From: Desulfobacula sp.
Lineage (GTDB): Bacteria > Desulfobacterota > Desulfobacteria > Desulfobacterales > Desulfobacteraceae
Length of the DNA stretch: 13,879 nucleotides
Reading direction: 5' to 3'
Assembly: GCA_027858355.1 (NCBI GenBank)
Contig: JAQICW010000393.1
Location: 1 to 13,879 of the forward strand
Shown: piece after piece, positions 9,608-13,879 of the stretch
Layout of the letters: each line of letters opens with the position of its first letter
Position numbering within the stretch: position 1 is the first letter of the stretch
Program-made: the position numbers and the translations under genes
Notes under the pieces: generated by a model
Seen by the model: the letters and a program-made list of their open reading frames with translations, nothing else
What the model was told of the DNA's origin: nothing
Database searches by the model: none

Positions 9608-10942
9608 ATGAAATTCAGACTTTACAAAGAAGCCAGGCGAGGTTTTTCCACTGCGATTGCTGTCTGTGTATTTATATCTATTGCAGGGTTTAACAATACC
9701 TTGCACGCCAATGATACAACATATAAATCCTTAAAGCTGTTTACGGATGTTTTAGAAGAACTGGAAAAAAACTATGTAGATGATGTGGATACGGAAAAAT
9801 TGATACATAATGCCATTAAAGGTATGGTGGGCAATCTTGACCCGCATTCAAGTTTTATGCCTCCCGAGGCTTTTGATGAACTCCGGGATGATACAAAAGG
9901 TGAGTTTTCCGGCATTGGTATTGTGATCACCATGAAAGACTCAATTTTAACAGTGGTATCTCCCATTGAAGGTACTCCTGCCTATGATGCCGGTATTCAG
10001 ACTGGAGATATCATCATTCGGATCGATGATAAATCAACAAGAGACATGGCCCTTTGGGAAGCTGTTAATCTGATGAGGGGGCCCAAGGATAAAACAGTTC
10101 TGATAACGGTTATCCGGGAAAATGAACCAGAACCCATTGAATTTTCCCTTAAGCGGGATATGATTCCCATGGAAAGTGTCAGAAGTGGGATGTTGAAACC
10201 AGGATATGGATATCTTCGCATTACCAATTTCAGGATGAGCACCCTTGATGACATAAAAACCCATCTGGAAAAATTAGAGTCTCAAAACAATGGATTAAAA
10301 GGTCTTGTCATGGACTTAAGGGATAATCCAGGGGGGCTTCTGGATCAGGCAGTTAAAATCTCGGATCTCTTTCTTGCCAAAGGGGATATTGTTTCCATTA
10401 AAGGAAGAAGGGAAGAAAATACCCAGGTATTTAAAGCATACCCCAGTGATGAAGACCGCAGCTATCCTGTTGTTGTTCTGATCAACGGCGGATCAGCTTC
10501 TGCTTCAGAAATTGTGGCAGGTGCCCTGCAGGACCAATCAAGAGCCTTGATTTTAGGAACAACTTCCTTTGGAAAGGGGTCTGTCCAGACAGTTCATCCC
10601 TTAAAAGAAAAATTTGGAATCAAGTACACCATTGCAAGATATTATACCCCCAATGGAAGATCCATTCAGGCCAAAGGGATTGAACCTGATATCGAAGTAG
10701 AATACGAGATCCTTACAAAAAAGGAAAAAAAGATGTCAGTCTTTGACAGAATGATAAAAGAAAAAGATTTAAAAAACAGTTTAAAACCCGAAATGACCAA
10801 ACAATCGGAAAAAACAAAAAAACAAACCAGGAAACATCAGAGACTTCTTGATACGGACCAGCTTCAAAATGATGCACAAGTTAAAAGAGCCCTTGATATT
10901 CTGATAAGCTCTGGAGTCTTCAGTAAACTAAATGGCAGCTAA
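9608..10942 (+). CDS. ctpA: C-terminal processing protease, S41 family
   Basis: A periplasmic serine protease of the CtpA/Prc type, which cleaves envelope proteins and in several bacteria controls the level of peptidoglycan hydrolases. The 444 residues have an N-terminal signal or anchor (hydrophobic about 12-30, possible cleavage after LHA at 34), a PDZ domain (about 97-182) and the S41 core: VMDLRDNPGG (234-243), catalytic Ser298 within GGSASASE (294-301) and Lys323 in FGKGS. The Ser and Lys are 25 residues apart, as in the known dyad (Ser430/Lys455 in Prc). The charged tail after about 370 is rich in Lys and Gln. Co-transcription with envC suggests a role in envelope growth or turnover of the division hydrolase system; that is inference. 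The end overlaps the next gene by 11 bases. Confidence 0.94.
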   Translation: MKFRLYKEARRGFSTAIAVCVFISIAGFNNTLHANDTTYKSLKLFTDVLEELEKNYVDDVDTEKLIHNAIKGMVGNLDPHSSFMPPEAFDELRDDTKGEFSGIGIVITMKDSILTVVSPIEGTPAYDAGIQTGDIIIRIDDKSTRDMALWEAVNLMRGPKDKTVLITVIRENEPEPIEFSLKRDMIPMESVRSGMLKPGYGYLRITNFRMSTLDDIKTHLEKLESQNNGLKGLVMDLRDNPGGLLDQAVKISDLFLAKGDIVSIKGRREENTQVFKAYPSDEDRSYPVVVLINGGSASASEIVAGALQDQSRALILGTTSFGKGSVQTVHPLKEKFGIKYTIARYYTPNGRSIQAKGIEPDIEVEYEILTKKEKKMSVFDRMIKEKDLKNSLKPEMTKQSEKTKKQTRKHQRLLDTDQLQNDAQVKRALDILISSGVFSKLNGS

Positions 10943-11957
10943 AAAAAAGATCATACCAAGGACACGGAAAGACCGTCGGAAAAAACAAAACCCCTCAATC
11001 TTCACTGAATTTAAAAAAATTCTTGTGGGAATTGCTATTCTAATTTTTGTTTGCCTGGTCATTGCAATGTCAGTAGATATTTTCCTTGCCCCCCACAGCC
11101 TTGAAAAAAAAGGAACTATGTTTATAGATCAGCCGGGCCGGGTGGAAAAGCCTATCCAAATGAAAAGCAGTAAAAAAAAAGATGAAAAGAAGATCAATGA
11201 CATAAAGGAAAAAAATACCATAACATATGAAGTATTCGAAGATATTGATCATACTGTCTTAGAAAAGCCGGCACCCAAAAAAGTTCATATCCCCAAAATT
11301 GCCATTATTATTGATGACATCGGGTATGATAAAGATGTATCACTGGCATTATGTGATTTAAATTCAAATATCACCTTTTCTATACTGCCCTTTGCACCAT
11401 TTGGAAAACTTATTTCTGAAAAGCTGTATGCAAAGGGATCTCAAATGATTCTCCACCTTCCCATGGAACCTGTTGAATATCCCCAGATTAATCCCGGGCC
11501 GGGTGCTATTTTATCCATGATGTCTCCTGACATCCTTTTAGAGCAGCTAAGAAAAAATATTGAGGCTGTCCCTCATATTGTCGGGGTGAACAATCATATG
11601 GGATCAAAGTTAACCTCCCATTCAAACCAGATGAACCAGATTTTTACCATTTTAAAAAAAGAAAATTTATTCTTTGTGGACTCAAGGACCTCAACGAAAT
11701 CCCAGTGCAAGTCATCTGCAAGACTGCTGAAGGTTAAATTTGCCGAAAGAGATGTCTTCCTGGATAATTTTCAAAACACGGAATATATTACCGGACAATT
11801 AAAAAAACTTATCGACCTGGCAGAAAAACATGGATCAGCTATTGGTATCGGACATCCTAATCAAGCAACCCTGGAAGCGCTTTCAAAAGAATTGCCAAAA
11901 ATAAAAAATAAAGTGGAAATTGTCCGTGCAAGTTTTCTGACAGCCATTCCAGGATAA
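10932..11957 (+). CDS. Divergent polysaccharide deacetylase family protein (YibQ-like)
   Basis: A 341-residue inner-membrane-anchored protein. A basic N-terminus (1-30) is followed by one membrane helix (about 29-49), a Lys-rich, low-complexity linker (about 58-118) and a deacetylase-fold domain (about 120-341). Motifs of the divergent deacetylase family are IIIDDIGYD (125-133), LHLPMEP (174-180), NNHMGS (220-225), VDSRTS (249-254), RDVFLDN (273-279) and IGHP (306-309). The double Asp and the two His could bind metal as in carbohydrate esterase 4 enzymes, but an enzymatic reaction has to my knowledge not been firmly shown for this family. The start overlaps ctpA by 11 bases and the protein is the last of the operon, so a job in peptidoglycan or another envelope glycan is likely. 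The nearest GGAG lies 15 bases upstream, so translation is probably coupled. Confidence 0.9.
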   Translation: MAAKKKIIPRTRKDRRKKQNPSIFTEFKKILVGIAILIFVCLVIAMSVDIFLAPHSLEKKGTMFIDQPGRVEKPIQMKSSKKKDEKKINDIKEKNTITYEVFEDIDHTVLEKPAPKKVHIPKIAIIIDDIGYDKDVSLALCDLNSNITFSILPFAPFGKLISEKLYAKGSQMILHLPMEPVEYPQINPGPGAILSMMSPDILLEQLRKNIEAVPHIVGVNNHMGSKLTSHSNQMNQIFTILKKENLFFVDSRTSTKSQCKSSARLLKVKFAERDVFLDNFQNTEYITGQLKKLIDLAEKHGSAIGIGHPNQATLEALSKELPKIKNKVEIVRASFLTAIPG

Positions 11958-11990
11958 GGGATTACCCCAAATTGAGTTCTTTACGCCAAT

Positions 11991-12896
11991 TTATATGTCA
12001 ACGGGTTTCCAGACATCTTTATCGCACCATATCCTTGAAAAATTTGAACATGGGGGTAGCACTTTTTCTGATAAATTCGACATGTCGATTTTTTCATCTG
12101 TATTGTACATGGGATCCCAGGGCTCTATAATCATTGGTCCATTTGAAGATGGAACAAGGCGAGGCGCAATGGGATCACCCCAGGAACGGGTTTGCATTTC
12201 TTGTTTCAGTTCATGACAATTATTGAATTTTAATAATTGTGTCAGCGTTACAACTGTGGGCGGGCTCAATGGGACCCTTTCTTTAAGATTTTGCTCAAGC
12301 GCTTTTTGAGGGGTCAGCCATACCCCGTGCTTGGTTTCCATATCATCCGGGACACAGGTCTGATTTTCAGGCATGAAAACAATAAAAAACCGGGTATCAA
12401 ATCTTTTTTTCATCAATTTTGGTGTAATCCAGTGGGACCACCTCCCAAGACTTGAAAAAGACAAGGTCCAGTCTTCTTTCATTATCTTTGTTCTAAACCA
12501 GGATTTGGGAAGATCCCTGTTTAATCGAAATATGCAGACATCCTCGACATCCCTTTTTGTCTTGCCAATACCCGAGGCAATAAAAACCCCGGCTTCTTCA
12601 AGAGTTTCTCTGATGGCAGCGATACTGAATCCGATGATATCTTCCTTGGGGAAGTTAAGCCCCCCAAGTTGTCTCTCTATTAAATCCTGCTCCATATCAA
12701 TGTAGGGGGCCCAGGAATCAAAGCCAAAATCTTCAGAATCTGCCACACCTCCGGGGAAAACATACAATCCACCCATGAATCCTGATTTTGTACTTCTTCT
12801 TAAAAGATAAACTTCAAGTTCGTTATTTTTTTCCCTTACAAGGATTACCGTTGAAGCCGGCCTTAATGGCGGAGGTGTTTTTTTTTGATCTGTCAT
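11991..12896 (-). CDS. Nudix hydrolase, NUDT19-like
   Basis: A Nudix-fold pyrophosphohydrolase of 301 residues. The Nudix box is split: FPGG (47-50) and RETLEEAG (96-103) are separated by about 45 residues instead of the normal dozen or so. This insertion is a mark of the NUDT19 type, for which CoA or acyl-CoA diphosphatase activity is known in mammals; the substrate here is not known. The catalytic Glu residues of REtlEE are intact. The C-terminal third (about 225-301) contains DPIAPRLVP and EPWDPMY, followed by a tail I cannot assign. The ATG (12894-12896) has AGGA about eight bases upstream. It stands alone, converging on the envelope operon with 33 bases between the stops, and has its own near-consensus promoter. 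Confidence 0.87.
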   Translation of the reverse strand: MTDQKKTPPPLRPASTVILVREKNNELEVYLLRRSTKSGFMGGLYVFPGGVADSEDFGFDSWAPYIDMEQDLIERQLGGLNFPKEDIIGFSIAAIRETLEEAGVFIASGIGKTKRDVEDVCIFRLNRDLPKSWFRTKIMKEDWTLSFSSLGRWSHWITPKLMKKRFDTRFFIVFMPENQTCVPDDMETKHGVWLTPQKALEQNLKERVPLSPPTVVTLTQLLKFNNCHELKQEMQTRSWGDPIAPRLVPSSNGPMIIEPWDPMYNTDEKIDMSNLSEKVLPPCSNFSRIWCDKDVWKPVDI

Positions 12897-12933
12897 ATCA
12901 TTTCCTGTTCATATTGAATTTTAAAGTCAGGAA

Positions 12934-12963
12934 AGTATATCCGTCGATATCATCCGGTGTCAA
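12934..12963 (-). promoter_or_regulatory. Promoter of the Nudix hydrolase gene
   Basis: On the minus strand a perfect TTGACA (complement of 12958-12963), 18 bases, then TATACT (complement of 12934-12939; 5 of 6 matches). Transcription would begin about 30 bases before the start codon. A small dyad, ATTCA-GTAT-TGAAT (12974-12987), sits just upstream of the -35 box and might be an operator. Confidence 0.6.
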
Positions 12964-13017
12964 TGGTAAACCTATTCAGTATTGAATCTATTATTTTTTC
13001 ATGATAAAAAAAATAAA

Positions 13018-13045
13018 TTGATGTCTGTAAGGAATGCTGTATAAT
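13018..13045 (+). promoter_or_regulatory. Promoter of the zinc-ribbon gene
   Basis: TTGATG (13018-13023), 16 bases, then a perfect TATAAT (13040-13045). It predicts a transcript starting near 13052, with a leader of about 110 bases before the start codon at 13165. The divergent Nudix promoter lies about 60 bases to the left, so both share one control region. Confidence 0.55.
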
Positions 13046-13076
13046 CCATCCAACTTAATATTGGGATATCGGTTTT

Positions 13077-13107
13077 TGAAAAATACTTGTTTCATGGGTA
13101 TTTTTCA
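13077..13107 (+). repeat. Inverted repeat in the leader of the zinc-ribbon gene
   Basis: TGAAAAATAC (13077-13086) and GTATTTTTCA (13098-13107) are perfect 10-bp inverted copies with an 11-base loop. The loop and right arm also contain a direct repeat, TTTCATGG (13090-13097 and 13103-13110). It lies inside the predicted 5' leader, about 58 bases before the start codon. It may act as an operator or an RNA hairpin. There is no T-run after it, so it is not a plain terminator. Confidence 0.5.
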
Positions 13108-13164
13108 TGGCTGAAAAGTAATAGACCAAAACAATAATTAAAAAAATGATTTAAGGAGCTGGGA

Positions 13165-13470
13165 ATGCCAGTAAAACCAAGTGACAGAGAAGAAGAATAT
13201 TATGCCCGTCAAGAGTTTGAGGAAAAGAAAAAGCGGGAAGCAGCAAACCAAATAAAATTGGAAGTCGCGGGAAAACAAAGGCTGAAAGAATTGCACTTTA
13301 TGAGATGTCCAAAATGTGGAATGAAGTTGATTGAAATTAACTATAAAGATATTGAAGTAGATAAATGTTCAGGCTGTAGTGGAATTTGGCTTGATGCAGG
13401 TGAAATGGAAGCAGTTGCAAAATTAAACCAGAGCGTGCTGAATAAATGGTTTACTACATTTAAAAAATAG
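13165..13470 (+). CDS. Small zinc-ribbon protein (TFIIB-type zinc finger)
   Basis: A 101-residue soluble protein of unknown cellular role. The first 45 residues are highly charged and probably helical (EEEYYARQEFEEKKKREA). The second half is a TFIIB-type zinc ribbon: RCPKCGMKL (Cys48, Cys51) and DKCSGCSGIWLDAGEME (Cys68, Cys71), the latter being the signature of this family (COG3809-like). A strong AAGGAG lies six bases before the ATG, so expression may be high. The gene stands alone with its own promoter and leader hairpin. Zinc binding is expected; DNA binding or transcription activity should not be assumed from the family name. Confidence 0.88.
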   Translation: MPVKPSDREEEYYARQEFEEKKKREAANQIKLEVAGKQRLKELHFMRCPKCGMKLIEINYKDIEVDKCSGCSGIWLDAGEMEAVAKLNQSVLNKWFTTFKK

Positions 13471-13613
13471 AATTAATTACAAAATAGTCATCTGACCAGA
13501 GTTCTGCGCTCCAGAGGATTTCCTTTACTGATTGGGCTCTAATAATTATTGCTCGAATTGTTACAAATTATTTTAAAAAACTCAACTCCACTCATTTTAT
13601 ATATCAGTAAAAA
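13471..13613. other. Convergent intergenic region, nothing clear
   Basis: 143 AT-rich bases between the zinc-ribbon gene and the edge gene. There is a 6-base direct repeat, CCAGAG (13496-13501 and 13511-13516), but no hairpin with a T-run and no coding frame I can support. Confidence 0.4.
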
Positions 13614-13879
13614 TTAAACATTCTTGGCGTTGTCAGCCGGTATGTGTTGAGGGACATTCTCATGAAACGGAAGAATATCAAATGCAGCGCTTTCCAGGGT
13701 TCGTCCGATACAAAGAAAGCTTTCTTTGGCAAGATAGGGTGAGGTTGCCTGGACCACCAACAACCCATGTTGTGACAAATGCTGTTTTACTTTTTTATAA
13801 AATTCTTTGGCATAAAGTTTGGTCAACTCCGGTGTGGAAGGATCTGGCATGTCAATAATAATGACATCCCAGTAGCCTG
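13614..13879 (-). CDS. speE: Spermidine-synthase-like protein (partial; N-terminal part beyond window)
   Basis: The last 87 residues of a SAM-fold protein of the polyamine aminopropyltransferase group. The frame is open to the right edge (GYWDVIIIDMPDP...), so the Met at 13850 is internal, not a start. DMPDPSTPELTKLY matches the catalytic Asp loop seen in membrane-fused spermidine synthase homologues, and HLSQHGLLVVQATSPYLA the following strand and helix. In the homologues I recall, the chain goes on after the equivalent of FHENVP with an FGxWGF motif and about 50 or more residues. Here it ends 12 residues later, in an unrelated-looking sequence. The protein may be a shortened variant or have a decayed 3' end. 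Function as a polyamine synthase is therefore uncertain, and the symbol is tentative. Confidence 0.75.
   Translation of the reverse strand, partial: GYWDVIIIDMPDPSTPELTKLYAKEFYKKVKQHLSQHGLLVVQATSPYLAKESFLCIGRTLESAAFDILPFHENVPQHIPADNAKNV

Noticed and set aside
11957..11992. Possible bidirectional terminator between the deacetylase-like gene and the Nudix gene
   Set aside because: Only a 6-bp AT stem (AAATTG/CAATTT) and a 3-bp GGG/CCC pair are visible, without T-runs.

Overview
The window looks like chromosomal DNA of an AT-rich Gram-negative bacterium. I think it is most likely a sulfate-reducing Desulfobacterota (Desulfobacteraceae-like), judging from the mix of families, the MoxR/VWA pair and the tight ftsE-ftsX-envC-ctpA-deacetylase order. 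That assignment is inference from gene content, since no rRNA or diagnostic marker is present. Most of the window is housekeeping DNA. No phage, plasmid, CRISPR, tRNA or rRNA feature is visible.

Left part (1-3400, minus strand): tatA (Tat translocase subunit), then glnD (bifunctional PII uridylyltransferase), then the start of a PII gene (glnB) that overlaps the glnD end by 14 bases and runs off the left edge. GlnD modifies PII at a conserved Tyr51 that is visible here, so enzyme and substrate are encoded together. Between tatA and the next gene lies a 415-base gap holding two structures: a 14-bp inverted repeat overlapping a possible tatA promoter, and a 179-bp MITE-like element with 15-bp terminal inverted repeats and a third internal copy of the end motif.

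Middle left (3804-5862, plus strand): a two-gene unit of a MoxR-type AAA+ ATPase and a VWA protein with an atypical metal site. This is probably a chaperone-like pair acting on an unidentified target. A TatD-family metal-dependent hydrolase (5903-6688, minus) converges on it.

Middle right (6897-11957, plus strand): a five-gene envelope operon, ftsE-ftsX-envC-ctpA-divergent polysaccharide deacetylase, with overlapping reading frames and one good promoter (TTGACA-17-TAAATT). FtsEX is an ATP-driven gate that activates peptidoglycan hydrolysis through a periplasmic coiled-coil partner. The partner encoded here has a LytM domain with two catalytic positions lost, as expected for an activator rather than an enzyme. 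CtpA (S41 protease) and the deacetylase-like protein probably act in the same compartment. The tatD/ftsE divergent region carries a compound palindrome.

Right part: a minus-strand Nudix hydrolase of the NUDT19-like type (insertion inside the Nudix box) with a near-consensus promoter, a small plus-strand TFIIB-type zinc-ribbon protein with a hairpin in its leader, and at the right edge the C-terminal part of a spermidine-synthase-like protein whose end looks shortened.
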